Source of the DNA: Flavobacterium sp. SUN052
GTDB taxonomy: Bacteria > Bacteroidota > Bacteroidia > Flavobacteriales > Flavobacteriaceae
DNA: 64,000 bases
NCBI RefSeq assembly: GCF_028867935.1
Contig: NZ_JAPQNS010000002.1
Span: 124,001 to 188,000, forward strand
Reading direction: 5' to 3'
Shown: piece by piece, positions 27,022 to 35,485 of the stretch
How positions within the stretch are numbered: position 1 is the stretch's first letter
Layout: every line of letters begins with the position of its first letter
Translations under genes and position numbers: made by a program
The notes under the pieces: model-generated
The model's database searches: none
What the model saw: only the letters and a program-made list of their open reading frames with translations
What the model was told of the DNA's origin: nothing

Positions 27022-27127
27022 TTAACCGAAAAGTCGGTCCGGCACAAAGGCGCGAAGAGCGCGACATTTTAATAGCATTTCTTTAGCGACCTTCGCGTTT
27101 CTTTGCGCCTTTGCGTTGAATAAAAAG
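27022..27127. repeat. Intergenic GCAAAG/GGCGC repeat cluster
   Basis: Contains AAAGGCGCGAAG and inverted CTTCGCGTTTCTTTGCGCC-type words, arranged so that left and right halves are roughly inverted. It belongs to the family seen at 305-417 and 53450-53530. It lies between the YciI-like gene and the HAD gene on the minus strand. Confidence 0.6.
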
Positions 27128-27415
27128 CTAAACCTGTGCCTGTCGGAACGGTTTGATGTCAATTTTTTCCCAGACTTTGCCCTGCACATAGGGTTCCCAG
27201 GAAAGCCAATCCTGTATTTGTTCCTCATTCTCAAAATCGAGCAGCATCATTGAGCCTATCATCTGCCCTTCGGGGCTCAACAGAGCGCCACCCAGTACAA
27301 ACTGGCCCATTTCTTTGAGTTTACGGACGCCATCAAGGTGTGTTGGTCGGATGGCCATGCGCCGGTCGAGGGCCGCTTCATCAGTACCGTCGTAAGCGTG
27401 TACAACGTAAAGCAT
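27128..27415 (-). CDS. YciI-like (DGPF) protein
   Basis: A 95-residue single-domain protein: MLYVVHAYDGTDEAALDRR, HLDGVRKLKEMGQFVLGGAL, SMMLLDFENEEQIQDWL and DPYV-like WEPYVQGKV. This matches the YciI family (ferredoxin-like fold) whose members are small, often of unknown function. A TATCTTG element lies about 22 bases upstream of its start on the minus strand (27439-27445). Confidence 0.85.
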   Translation of the reverse strand: MLYVVHAYDGTDEAALDRRMAIRPTHLDGVRKLKEMGQFVLGGALLSPEGQMIGSMMLLDFENEEQIQDWLSWEPYVQGKVWEKIDIKPFRQAQV

Positions 27416-27495
27416 ACAATAGTGTTTATGGTTTGGGGCAAGATAACACGATTCTGGTATTTAGTCCTAAACATGGTTTAATTCATACGATCTGG

Positions 27496-27526
27496 TTGTC
27501 CCGGTTATAGGGTCAGCTTACCTTTG
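27496..27526 (+). promoter_or_regulatory. Promoter of the CPBP protease gene
   Basis: TTG at 27496-27498 and TACCTTTG at 27519-27526 are separated by exactly 20 bases, the optimal Bacteroidota spacing. The -7 element ends 29 bases before ATG 27556. It is the best complete promoter I see in the window. Confidence 0.72.
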
Positions 27527-27555
27527 GCACATCAAACCAAACAACGCCAATTTAC

Positions 27556-28380
27556 ATGGAGTCCTCGCTTACTTCTACTGAGAGTAACAGCCGTAACGCT
27601 TATCCGTCGATCACGCAGGGCTGGATTTTATTGGCTGTTTTGATCGGCTGGCAGCTCGTGTTGAGCATTCCTATTGGCATTCCAATGTTTTTTGCCAACA
27701 GGCAGGGCATCAACCTCTATGGCCTGCCCGAGTTGCTGGTTTATGTGCTTACGTTCTGGTTTACCATTCGATTTGCACAACGACGCCGGGCAACAACGGC
27801 TCTCGCATTTGCTCCTGTAAACCCAGTCATCTTTCCGATCGTCGCCGTTGGAACCGTTGCATTGGCCACGCTGACCGAGCCGCTGGTTTCGGCCATTCCA
27901 ACTCCCGAATGGCTGGAGGAAATCATGAAACAAATGTTCACTAAGAGTCTCATCATCAGCGCTGTGTTAGCTGCCCCTCTGCTCGAAGAAATTCTGTTGC
28001 GGGGCATTGTACTCGATGGTTTCCTGAAACGCTACAATCCTACCAAAGCCGTTGTTTGGTCGGCTGTATTATTTGGTGCCATGCACTTGATTCCGGTGCA
28101 GGTAGTCAATGGGTTTTTGCTGGGCCTTGTCCTCGGCTGGCTTTACTACCGCACCGGGTCGCTGTGGCCGGGTATCTGTCTGCACTTTGTAAACAATGCC
28201 CTGAGTTCACTTGGCTTCTTTATTTTCGATACCGATGACCTCGATATGGGGGCCAACACAACCCGTGCCCTGATTGGCAATGACACCACGTACGCTGGCC
28301 TCCTGGTTCTTTGTGTCATAGTGGCTACTGGGTGTTATTTTCTGCTCAACCGACTGATGCCAAAACGCGAAGAGGTTTGA
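27556..28380 (+). CDS. CPBP-family intramembrane metalloprotease
   Basis: A 274-residue, multi-pass membrane protein (about seven hydrophobic segments). It carries the CPBP catalytic motifs: EEILLRG (Glu144, Glu145, Arg149), His177 in FGAMHLIP, and His210 with Asn213/Asn214 in LHFVNNAL. The family includes prenyl-protein proteases and bacteriocin-related or Abi-type self-immunity proteins. No bacteriocin gene is adjacent, so no such role can be claimed. A clear promoter lies upstream. Confidence 0.9.
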   Translation: MESSLTSTESNSRNAYPSITQGWILLAVLIGWQLVLSIPIGIPMFFANRQGINLYGLPELLVYVLTFWFTIRFAQRRRATTALAFAPVNPVIFPIVAVGTVALATLTEPLVSAIPTPEWLEEIMKQMFTKSLIISAVLAAPLLEEILLRGIVLDGFLKRYNPTKAVVWSAVLFGAMHLIPVQVVNGFLLGLVLGWLYYRTGSLWPGICLHFVNNALSSLGFFIFDTDDLDMGANTTRALIGNDTTYAGLLVLCVIVATGCYFLLNRLMPKREEV

Positions 28381-28534
28381 TGCTTAGGGTGGCTATTCAA
28401 TTAGATAACACGGAACTACATTAAGTCATTATGGCGTAATTCGGGACTAAAATCTTGTGAAATCCGCCAAAATGTCTGAAAAACCGACTCGGCCCGCGAT
28501 TTGTTACTAGGTTATCGGACCCATTTCCATAGCC

Positions 28535-31186
28535 ATGAATTTCAACAACTATACCATCAAAGCGCAGGAAGTCGTGCAGCATGCGGCTCAGATAGCGCAG
28601 GGCAATCAGCAGCAAACCGTTGAAACGGGGCATGTGCTGAAGGCCATTTTAGACGAAGACCCCAATACGGTTGGGTTTCTGGCGAAGAAACTCAACACAG
28701 ATACTAAGCGCCTGACCCTAGCCCTCGACGCCATCGTGAACGGCTACCCAAAAGTAGTTGTTTCCGGGGATAGCCAGCAGGGCATCTACCTTGGCAACGA
28801 TCTAAACACAGCCTTGCAACGAGCTCAGAACCAGATGAAAGACTTTGGTGATGAGTACGTCAGCGTCGAAATGATGTTGCTGGGGCTGGTGGGTGGCAAA
28901 GATGCCATCGCAACGTTATTGAAAGACATCGGATTTTCCGAAAAAACCCTAAAAGATGCCATTCGCGAATTGCGTGGCAAAAATAACCCTGTGAAAGACC
29001 AAAATGCAGAAGCAACGTACCAATCACTGGAACGGTACGGTATAAACTTAAACGAACGCGCTAGTGCAGGCAAAATTGACCCTGTCATTGGACGCGACGA
29101 AGAAATCCGGCGGGTGCTCCAGATTCTGAGCCGCCGGACCAAAAATAACCCAATGCTGATTGGCGAACCAGGTGTTGGGAAAACAGCTATTGTGGAGGGC
29201 TTAGCCCAGCGTATTGTGCAGGGCGACGTTCCCGAAAACCTGAAGTCCAAAATCATTATGTCGCTCGACATGGGCTTGCTCGTGGCTGGTGCCAAATATA
29301 AGGGTGAGTTCGAAGAGCGGCTTAAGGCGGTCATCAAAGAAGTAACCGACTCCGAGGGTGAAATCGTGTTGTTTATCGACGAGATTCACACCCTCATTGG
29401 CGCGGGCGGTGGTGGCGAAGGCGCTATGGATGCCGCCAATCTGCTGAAACCAGCTCTGGCGCGGGGTGAACTTCACGCCATTGGGGCAACTACGCTCAAG
29501 GAATACCAGAAATACATCGAGAAAGATAAAGCCCTCGAACGCCGTTTCCAGGCTGTTTTGGTTGATGAACCAGACGTTGCCGATGCGATTTCGATCTTGC
29601 GGGGTATCAAAGAGCGTTACGAACTGCACCACGGCGTGCGGATTAAAGACGATGCCGTAATTGCTGCCGTTGAACTCTCGAACCGTTACATTTCTGATCG
29701 TTTCCTTCCCGACAAAGCCATTGACCTAATGGACGAAGCAGCGGCTAAAATGCGTCTTGAAATCGACTCCGTCCCCGAAGAACTGGATGAGTTGAACCGG
29801 CGCATTATGCAGTTGGAAATCGAGCGGGAGGCTATCCGGCGCGAGAACGACAAAGATAAAGAGACTCAGTTGAGCAAGCAGATTGCCGATCTCAACGAAA
29901 CGCGCACTGCCCTCAGGGCTCGTTGGGAAACTGAAAAAGCCTCGGTTAACGAAGGACGCACGCTGAAAGAGCAACTGGATCAATTGCGCATTGAAGCCGA
30001 ACAGGCCGAACGCGCAGGTGATTACGGTAAGGTGGCTGAGATTCGATACGGGCGCATTCCCGAAATCGAAAACCGCCTGAAAACAATCAGCGATGAAGGT
30101 CATGCCGACGGTGCCCCCGATCGGATGCTCCAGGAAGAAGTGACTTCTGAAGATATTGCCGAGGTGGTTGCCAAGTGGACGGGTATTCCGCTGAGCCGGA
30201 TGTTGCAATCGGAGCGCGACAAGTTGCTGTTCCTGGAAGCTGAGCTTGGCAAACGTGTAGCGGGTCAGGAGGAAGCTATTGAGGTTGTGTCTGATGCCGT
30301 TCGTCGGAGCCGCGCCGGGATGCAGGATCCTAAACGCCCTATCGGTTCGTTTATATTCCTCGGCACCACGGGTGTCGGTAAAACCGAGTTGGCGAAAGCG
30401 CTGGCCGAGTTCCTTTTCAACGACGATAACGCACTCGTTCGCATCGACATGAGCGAGTATCAGGAACGCCATGCCGTAAGTCGTTTGATTGGTGCCCCTC
30501 CGGGCTACGTTGGCTACGACGAAGGTGGTCAGTTGACCGAGGCCGTGCGTCGGAAACCGTACAGCGTAATTCTGCTGGATGAGATCGAGAAAGCGCACCC
30601 CGATGTGTTTAACATCCTGTTGCAAGTGCTTGACGATGGCCGCCTGACGGATAACAAAGGGCGGGTCGCCAACTTCAAAAACACGATCATCATCATGACC
30701 TCGAACATCGGTTCGCACATTATCCGCGAGCGGTTTGCCGAGATTAATAAAGACAACGCTGATGCTGTTATCGAACAGACAAAAGAGGAAGTATTCGAGT
30801 TGCTCCGGCAAACGGTACGCCCCGAATTTCTGAACCGGATTGATGAGTTGGTGATGTTCAAACCGCTGACCAAGCGCGAAGTTCGCAAGATCATGGACAT
30901 CCAGTTCCGGCAAATTCAGCACCGGCTGGGCGAACAGGGCATCACCCTCGAAGCTGACTCCGAAGTACTCGACTTCATTGCTCGTGAGGGTTTCGATCCG
31001 CAGTTTGGTGCCCGTCCGCTGAAGCGCGTCATGCAACGTCGTATTCTCAACGCCCTCTCGAAAGAGATTCTGTCGGGTCGGATTCAGAAGAACGCTATCG
31101 TTGGCATGATGATGAACGAAGATGAAAACGGCAACGAAGACATCATCTTCTACAACCTGGATAAGGTGGTGCCGGTGCTGGAGTAA
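28535..31186 (+). CDS. clpB: ClpB ATP-dependent disaggregase
   Basis: An 883-residue protein of full family length. It has an N-terminal Clp_N domain (about 5-145), a first AAA+ domain (Walker A GEPGVGKT near 210, Walker [10 protein letters not shown] near 280), a coiled-coil middle domain (about 400-530), and a second AAA+ domain (Walker A GTTGVGKT near 610, then [11 protein letters not shown] pore loop). The long middle domain and absence of a ClpP-binding tripeptide separate it from ClpA/ClpC. It resolves protein aggregates with DnaK in the cytoplasm. I found no obvious heat-shock inverted repeat upstream. A strong terminator follows. Confidence 0.96.
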   Translation: MNFNNYTIKAQEVVQHAAQIAQGNQQQTVETGHVLKAILDEDPNTVGFLAKKLNTDTKRLTLALDAIVNGYPKVVVSGDSQQGIYLGNDLNTALQRAQNQMKDFGDEYVSVEMMLLGLVGGKDAIATLLKDIGFSEKTLKDAIRELRGKNNPVKDQNAEATYQSLERYGINLNERASAGKIDPVIGRDEEIRRVLQILSRRTKNNPMLIGEPGVGKTAIVEGLAQRIVQGDVPENLKSKIIMSLDMGLLVAGAKYKGEFEERLKAVIKEVTDSEGEIVLFIDEIHTLIGAGGGGEGAMDAANLLKPALARGELHAIGATTLKEYQKYIEKDKALERRFQAVLVDEPDVADAISILRGIKERYELHHGVRIKDDAVIAAVELSNRYISDRFLPDKAIDLMDEAAAKMRLEIDSVPEELDELNRRIMQLEIEREAIRRENDKDKETQLSKQIADLNETRTALRARWETEKASVNEGRTLKEQLDQLRIEAEQAERAGDYGKVAEIRYGRIPEIENRLKTISDEGHADGAPDRMLQEEVTSEDIAEVVAKWTGIPLSRMLQSERDKLLFLEAELGKRVAGQEEAIEVVSDAVRRSRAGMQDPKRPIGSFIFLGTTGVGKTELAKALAEFLFNDDNALVRIDMSEYQERHAVSRLIGAPPGYVGYDEGGQLTEAVRRKPYSVILLDEIEKAHPDVFNILLQVLDDGRLTDNKGRVANFKNTIIIMTSNIGSHIIRERFAEINKDNADAVIEQTKEEVFELLRQTVRPEFLNRIDELVMFKPLTKREVRKIMDIQFRQIQHRLGEQGITLEADSEVLDFIAREGFDPQFGARPLKRVMQRRILNALSKEILSGRIQKNAIVGMMMNEDENGNEDIIFYNLDKVVPVLE

Positions 31187-31208
31187 TCATAATTGCAAAT
31201 GCTATACT

Positions 31209-31240
31209 AAAAACGCCCGGCTGCAAAGTCGGGCGTTTTT
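31209..31240 (+). terminator. Terminator after clpB
   Basis: Stem AAAAACGCCCG (31209-31219) / CGGGCGTTTTT (31230-31240), 10-base loop, ending in five T residues, 22 bases after the clpB stop. It separates clpB from the Abi-C-like gene. Confidence 0.92.
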
Positions 31241-31263
31241 GCTATATTTTGTAAATTTTCTAT

Positions 31264-32019
31264 ATGATGGATAGCCAACTATATGATAAAGTCGAATCTT
31301 TACAAAACATGCTTGTGGCATTTTCGACTGATGGTCAAGCAGATGATGAGGAGTACAAACGAATTAGACGTGAGCTTATAAGCGATACAACAATCAATAG
31401 CAAACTACCTCAATTCTTAAATACAAATCGTGATTTAAAACAATTTTGGCAGTATATAAAACGGCAATATTCGACTTATCAACAAAGAAGAGAATTTCTT
31501 TGGACCACATTTGCTCCCATCTTAAAGTACATAGAAGAGTCAAATGAAAGTCCTGGAGATGCCATAGTAACCCAAACAATCGTTGATTTTAATGCAGAGT
31601 ATGTTAGTAAAGAATGGCAAAAAGCCTTGCAAAGGCGTTTCGATGATCCTGAAGCAGCAATTACTTCATCACGAAGTTTAATTGAGTCGATTTGCAAGCA
31701 TATACTTGATGAACAAGCCGTAAGCTACGACGAGAAAGCAGACTTACCTAAGCTTTATAAGAGTGCAGCGGAACTACTTAACCTATCCCCTTCTCAACAT
31801 ACTGAGCCGATTTTCAAACAGATACTAGGTGGTTGCCAGACAGTAGTTGAAGGCTTAGGTTCAATGAGAAATAAACTAAGTGATTCACACGGAAACGGGA
31901 TAACACAACCAAAACCAGCATCAAGGCATGCCAAACTTGCTGTAAATCTTGCTGGATCAATGGCCAGTTTTCTAATTCAAACTTATGCAGAGAAAAAGAA
32001 AAAACAAATATCCTTGTGA
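31264..32019 (+). CDS. Abi-C-domain (abortive infection C-terminal-like) protein
   Basis: A 251-residue soluble protein. The C-terminal half (about 135-245) fits the Abi-C pattern: SSRSLIESICKHILDE, then KLYKSAAELLNL, then GLGSMRNKLSDSHGNG, and a helix ending MASFLIQTYAEKK. The RNK-x4-HG segment is the most diagnostic piece. This domain occurs in phage-exclusion proteins and in many uncharacterised island genes; phage defence is inferred. The N-terminal half is helical and unassigned. The gene is visibly A+T-richer than clpB and lies directly before the palindrome array and transposase, both signs of acquired DNA. Start ATG 31264 (or 31267). Confidence 0.72.
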   Translation: MMDSQLYDKVESLQNMLVAFSTDGQADDEEYKRIRRELISDTTINSKLPQFLNTNRDLKQFWQYIKRQYSTYQQRREFLWTTFAPILKYIEESNESPGDAIVTQTIVDFNAEYVSKEWQKALQRRFDDPEAAITSSRSLIESICKHILDEQAVSYDEKADLPKLYKSAAELLNLSPSQHTEPIFKQILGGCQTVVEGLGSMRNKLSDSHGNGITQPKPASRHAKLAVNLAGSMASFLIQTYAEKKKKQISL

Positions 32020-32030
32020 CTTTGAACACT

Positions 32031-32195
32031 GTCGCGTTAGCAACCTAAGGTTTGTAGTAACCAATACCGGTCCGTGCGTACCCCTGTCGCGTTGGTGACC
32101 GAACAAATGGCTACCCAATAGTTCGGTCGCTAACGCGACGTAGCTATCCGTCGGGAATCAATTTTGATCTACAAACATTAGGTCGCTAACGCGAT
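32031..32195. repeat. REP-like array, unit I (four palindromic cores)
   Basis: Cores at 32031-32044 and 32086-32099 (forward; consensus GTCGCGTTAGCGAC, both slightly degenerate), then 32126-32139 and 32182-32195 (inverted). Each core is a hairpin with stem GTCGC/GCGAC and loop GTTA. The outer cores carry the flank GTTTGTAG (A) or its complement (A'), and the inner pair carries GTTCGG-type flanks (B, B'). Start-to-start distances are 55, 40 and 56 bases. Confidence 0.9.
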
Positions 32196-32256
32196 GTTGA
32201 TTGATGGACTACGGATATCTTGTCGTCCCTATTTTGAATTTGCCTCCTTGATATTC

Positions 32257-32422
32257 GTCGCGTTAGCGACCTAAGGTTTGTAGCAATAAACCGTTTCACC
32301 TCGCACAAACCTCGTCGCGTTAGCGACCTAACCGTTGATTGGCCTTTTGTTCGGTCGCTAAAGCGACGTAGCTATCCGTGGGTAACTTTTTGGTGCAACA
32401 AACATTGGGTCGCTAAAGCGAC
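32257..32422. repeat. REP-like array, unit II
   Basis: Same A-B-B'-A' layout as unit I. Forward cores at 32257-32270 and 32314-32327; inverted cores at 32354-32367 and 32409-32422, the latter two reading GTCGCTAAAGCGAC. Start-to-start distances are 57, 40 and 55 bases. The two inverted cores share the same substitution, suggesting paired evolution or conversion within the unit. Confidence 0.9.
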
Positions 32423-32492
32423 GGAATGCCGAGACCCTCCAATTTCTTAACTACAGATTAGATTACCCTTTCATAATACCGCTTTTCTCTTC

Positions 32493-32659
32493 GTCGCTTA
32501 GCGACCAAATGTTTGTAGAAATTGATTGTTCCTTCCATATATGCGCCCGTCGCGTTAGCGACCAAGCCATTAGGCGGACTTTTGTTCGGTCGCTAACGCG
32601 ACGGAAAATCAACGAGGGCGCATGTGGGGTGGCTACAAACATTTGGTCGCTAACGCGAC
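32493..32659. repeat. REP-like array, unit III
   Basis: Forward cores at 32493-32505 (one base shorter) and 32549-32562; inverted cores at 32589-32602 and 32646-32659. Distances 56, 40 and 57 bases. The outer arms plus the GTTTGTAG flank form a nearly perfect 28-base inverted repeat, so the whole unit can fold as a nested hairpin. Confidence 0.9.
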
Positions 32660-32726
32660 GAAGGGCGAAAACTTCTACTTTTTTAGCTCCTATCTCACTC
32701 AAACTTTTGAACTTGCCTGCTTCCAA

Positions 32727-32780
32727 TTCGTCTTGCTAGCTAGGCACTGAACAAGGTTTAGGGTTTATAGAAATCAATCC
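32727..32780. repeat. Degenerate fourth A copy reaching into the transposase stop
   Basis: Begins at CGTCTTGCTAGCTAGGC, then GTTTATAGAAATCAATCC, which parallels the A flank GTTTGTAGAAATTGATTG of unit III. Its core would start near 32730, 237 bases after unit III, which keeps the array period (226 and 236). The transposase stop codon (32774-32776) lies inside this flank. Confidence 0.65.
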
Positions 32781-33238
32781 TCAACCGGTCTGAAAACATA
32801 CCGTTCATCATGGGGAACGTCGAACTTCTTTAGAAAGAGGTTGTACTCTTCTAGAAACGTCCGTTTACGATGGTGTTCTTCTTGGTTCTGAATGTATTTT
32901 ACGACCTCGTCAATCTGGGAATGACCGTATGAGAACGCACCATAACCACTTTGCCATTCGAAATGACCACGCACCAATTTCTTCTCGTTGATCCACTTTG
33001 ACGAATCCATTTTCAAATATTGCATCATTTCTGAAATCGACTGTTTAGGGTTCAAACCGATAAAGGCATGTACATGATCGGGCATTCCATTGATAATGAT
33101 TAATTTATGACCCTGCTGCTGCACGATGCCTGTCATGTAGCGATACAGATCTTCTTTCCACTCCGCACGGATGAGACCATACCGATGCTTGACCGCGAAA
33201 ACAGTCTGAATATAAATTTGAGTGTATGTGTTGGCCAT
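32774..33238 (-). CDS. REP-associated tyrosine transposase (IS200-like, Y1 HUH)
   Basis: A 154-residue protein started at ATG 33238 (MANTYTQIYIQTVFAVK), a start shared by many Bacteroidota relatives; an upstream in-frame ATG would add 23 unrelated residues. The HUH motif is His55-Val-His57 in MPDHVHAFIG and the likely catalytic Tyr is Y115 in VVKYIQNQEEHH. Such enzymes cut and rejoin single-stranded DNA at hairpins. RAYTs of this size act on REP palindromes and are single-copy, unlike IS200 elements with their own ends. The adjacent nested-palindrome array supports a RAYT role. Divergent from the Thg1-like gene with a 43-base gap. Confidence 0.88.
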   Translation of the reverse strand: MANTYTQIYIQTVFAVKHRYGLIRAEWKEDLYRYMTGIVQQQGHKLIIINGMPDHVHAFIGLNPKQSISEMMQYLKMDSSKWINEKKLVRGHFEWQSGYGAFSYGHSQIDEVVKYIQNQEEHHRKRTFLEEYNLFLKKFDVPHDERYVFRPVED

Positions 33239-33281
33239 CGGGCGTTTGATTTTGTGCAACTTAGCCAAAATCTTTTTGCTC

Positions 33282-34052
33282 ATGACTTTCGACGATCTCG
33301 ACCGCAAACTTCGCCAATTTGAAACAGCCCACGACCGCGCCGTACTTCCCGAAACCTATATTGTCGCTCGTATCGACGGACGAAGCTTTACGCGGTTAAC
33401 TAAAGAGACCGTACGTTTCGAAGCCCCTTTCGACATTCGGTTTCGTGACATAATGGTTGAGACAGTTCGCCACTTGATGACATGCGGCTTTACCATTCCA
33501 TATGGCTACACTCAAAGCGATGAGATTTCGTTGCTTTTTGATCTTGATGAGCAATCATTCGGGCGGAAGACCCGAAAGCTGATCTCGGTGCTGGCAGGGG
33601 AAGCCAGCGCGAAGTTTTCGGTATTGCTAGGGCAAGTTGGCGCATTTGATTGTCGGCTGAGCGAGTTTCCAAATGTGCCTTTGGTGGTCGACTATTTCCG
33701 TTGGCGGCAAGAAGATGCTCATAGAAATGCCCTAAATGCACACTGTTACTGGCAGCTCAGGCAGCAAGGGCAAACGGTTGCTCAAGCCACCCGAAAAATA
33801 GAGGGCATGCGTGTTTCAGCCAAAAACGAGTTGCTTTTTCAAATGGGTATCAATTTTAACAACCTCCCAGCTTGGCAAAAACGAGGAGTTGGTGTAACGT
33901 GGCAGGAAGTTAAAAAAGATGGATTTAATCCAATCACTGACCAAACTGTTCAGACTATGAGACGGCAGTTGGTCAACAACTATGAATTACCACTTCATGA
34001 AATCTACAGCCAATTTATTGTGGGGATAGCAACTCGCCAACTTCAAAGCTGA
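33282..34052 (+). CDS. Thg1-family tRNA guanylyltransferase-like protein
   Basis: A 256-residue protein started at ATG 33282 (MTFDDLDRKLRQFE); longer in-frame starts would run into the transposase gene. It has ARIDGRSFTRLT (Asp32) and YGYTQSDEISLLF (Asp80, Glu81), the metal-binding carboxylates of Thg1, and NFNNLPAWQKRG, similar to the HINNLYN motif. Thg1 and its bacterial relatives add nucleotides to the 5' end of tRNA in the 3'-to-5' direction, either G-1 on tRNA-His or repair of truncated ends. Which one applies cannot be told here. Its 3' end overlaps the convergent CdaR-like gene by 38 bases. Confidence 0.9.
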   Translation: MTFDDLDRKLRQFETAHDRAVLPETYIVARIDGRSFTRLTKETVRFEAPFDIRFRDIMVETVRHLMTCGFTIPYGYTQSDEISLLFDLDEQSFGRKTRKLISVLAGEASAKFSVLLGQVGAFDCRLSEFPNVPLVVDYFRWRQEDAHRNALNAHCYWQLRQQGQTVAQATRKIEGMRVSAKNELLFQMGINFNNLPAWQKRGVGVTWQEVKKDGFNPITDQTVQTMRRQLVNNYELPLHEIYSQFIVGIATRQLQS

Positions 34053-34707
34053 CCGACACGCGGCTGGCACTTACCCGAAGTTTGGGGTGCCGGAAATTAT
34101 TGATCTGAACCTCTTCGTCGTAATTATCAGCGATACGCTTGCCGGGTATCCGTAAAACAAGGGTGTCGGCAATACCCTGTACCAGACGTCGAGGACCTTC
34201 TACGGTGATCGTACGGGGCCGGACATTGATCAGGCTGGTCACCACAAAACGGGGAGCCATATTGATGTGAACACTGTCGGGAATAAGCCGAACCGTACGG
34301 ACCATGCGCTGCTCAAAACTCAATTCGAGCGTGTCAGCAACTACATAATTGATACGAAGATTTTTGGTTTGCTCACCCAGCGAAGCCGTCATGGCCGAGG
34401 TATTTATAACCGACTCCCGAAGCGGGTTTCGAACCACATAATCTACCGAGGGCGTTCGAAACGGCATCCACGAGTGACCCAGTAAATTCCAGCCGCTCCC
34501 CGACACGTTGACCATTACCGTTTTAGGCAGAGCCGACGTTGGTATGTACAGAGAGTCGTTATACAGAAACCGGATCGGGTAGTTTACGTTCAACGAATAC
34601 CCGTCCTTGTTAAGCGCATTGAGCAGCCAGAACAAACTAGCTGCCAGCACACAACCCAGCAGCTTGACCGGTTGAAACGTACGGGAAGGAGATTTTGGGG
34701 AGAGCAC
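34015..34707 (-). CDS. YbbR/CdaR-like protein
   Basis: A 230-residue protein with one N-terminal membrane segment (VKLLGCVLAASLFWLLNA) followed by two to three YbbR-type beta domains (NVNYPIRF, PKTVMVNVSGSGW, PRTITVEGPRRLV). In Firmicutes the homologue CdaR modulates a diadenylate cyclase, but no cyclase gene is adjacent here, so that function is not assumed. It lies 8 bases downstream of yajC on the same strand and is probably part of the yajC-DUF1573-ytxH-nusB transcript. Confidence 0.85.
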   Translation of the reverse strand: MLSPKSPSRTFQPVKLLGCVLAASLFWLLNALNKDGYSLNVNYPIRFLYNDSLYIPTSALPKTVMVNVSGSGWNLLGHSWMPFRTPSVDYVVRNPLRESVINTSAMTASLGEQTKNLRINYVVADTLELSFEQRMVRTVRLIPDSVHINMAPRFVVTSLINVRPRTITVEGPRRLVQGIADTLVLRIPGKRIADNYDEEVQINNFRHPKLRVSASRVSVSFEVGELLSPQ

Positions 34708-34715
34708 GTATCGTA

Positions 34716-35027
34716 TTAAGCAGTCTTTTCGGGTACTTTAGCAGTCACCTCACGCGACACAGCCGATTTGTCAAATACCATTTTCACGCCCCGATCTACT
34801 TCCAGGGTCACGGTCAACTCATCTACCGTTACCACCCGACCATGCATGCCTCCAATGGTAACAACAGCATCTCCTTTTTTGAGGTTTTCAATAAAATTCT
34901 GTTGCTCCTTCCGTTTTTTCTGTTGCGGACGAATCATAAAAAACCAGAACACACCAATGATACCGGCATAAAGCAAAACGGTCATTACGGTCTGATTGGG
35001 CATTGCCTGAGCAAGAATGTTGTACAT
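34716..35027 (-). CDS. yajC: Preprotein translocase subunit YajC
   Basis: A 103-residue protein with one membrane segment (VLLYAGIIGVFWFFMI) followed by RPQQKKRKEQQNFIENLKKGD and VVTIGGMHGRV, the standard YajC sequence pattern. YajC associates with SecDF and supports protein export. It starts 8 bases after the DUF1573 gene. Confidence 0.95.
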   Translation of the reverse strand: MYNILAQAMPNQTVMTVLLYAGIIGVFWFFMIRPQQKKRKEQQNFIENLKKGDAVVTIGGMHGRVVTVDELTVTLEVDRGVKMVFDKSAVSREVTAKVPEKTA

Positions 35028-35035
35028 GGTAGTTG

Positions 35036-35485
35036 TTAAGATTTGGTAGAGTCGGCAGCAGCTTTGGGGCTCACTAGCACTCGGAACTGTAAGTCTGACA
35101 TAGCCGGTTCGGTGTTGGCAAAGATGGTAATCGTTTTGTTCTGCATGCCCATCTTACCCTTGCTATTAAACCGCACTTTAATGGACGATTGCTGACCGGG
35201 GGCAATCGGGTCGCGGGGCCACTCGGGCGTTGTACACCCGCAAGACGCCGTTATATTATTGATAATCAACGGGAACTCACCCGTATTGGTAAAGGCAAAA
35301 TCGTGCTCAACCGTGTCGCCTTCGGTAATGGTGCCGAAGTCATAAACCTGTTTCTCTTTCAGATCTATTTTGGGCATTTTACCAACCGAAGCTTCTTTCG
35401 AAGCTTCGGCCTGTTTACGATTGTCGCACGCAATTTGTCCCAGACATAAACCAGCCAGCAAAGCCAAGTAGGCTACTTGTTTCAT
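35036..35485 (-). CDS. DUF1573-domain lipoprotein
   Basis: A 149-residue protein with a lipoprotein signal (MKQVAYLALLAGLCLGQIAC). The mature part contains a DUF1573 Ig-like domain: TEGDTVEHDFAFTNTGEFPL, ASCGCTTPEWP, then PGQQSSIKVRFNSKGK. The paired Cys in CGC may be functional. The function of this family is not established; it is common in Bacteroidota envelopes. It overlaps the YtxH-like gene by 4 bases. Confidence 0.88.
   Translation of the reverse strand: MKQVAYLALLAGLCLGQIACDNRKQAEASKEASVGKMPKIDLKEKQVYDFGTITEGDTVEHDFAFTNTGEFPLIINNITASCGCTTPEWPRDPIAPGQQSSIKVRFNSKGKMGMQNKTITIFANTEPAMSDLQFRVLVSPKAAADSTKS

Noticed and set aside
29726..31036. Long open frame antisense to clpB (436 residues)
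   Set aside because: It mirrors the clpB coding sequence, which has clear AAA+ motifs, and is the usual shadow of a high-G+C third position.
32031..32659. CRISPR array
   Set aside because: The repeats are 14-base palindromes in alternating orientation with a fixed 56-40-56 pattern, the spacers are partly shared between units, and there are no cas genes. A RAYT-linked palindrome array fits better.
32463..32739. Open frames on both strands through the array
   Set aside because: Their translations repeat VSDQ/VSDRT-like text generated by the palindromes themselves; no start signal or family match supports a gene.
31264..33238. Retron or other reverse-transcriptase system
   Set aside because: No reverse transcriptase motif (YxDD) is seen on either strand; the enzyme is a Y1 HUH transposase.
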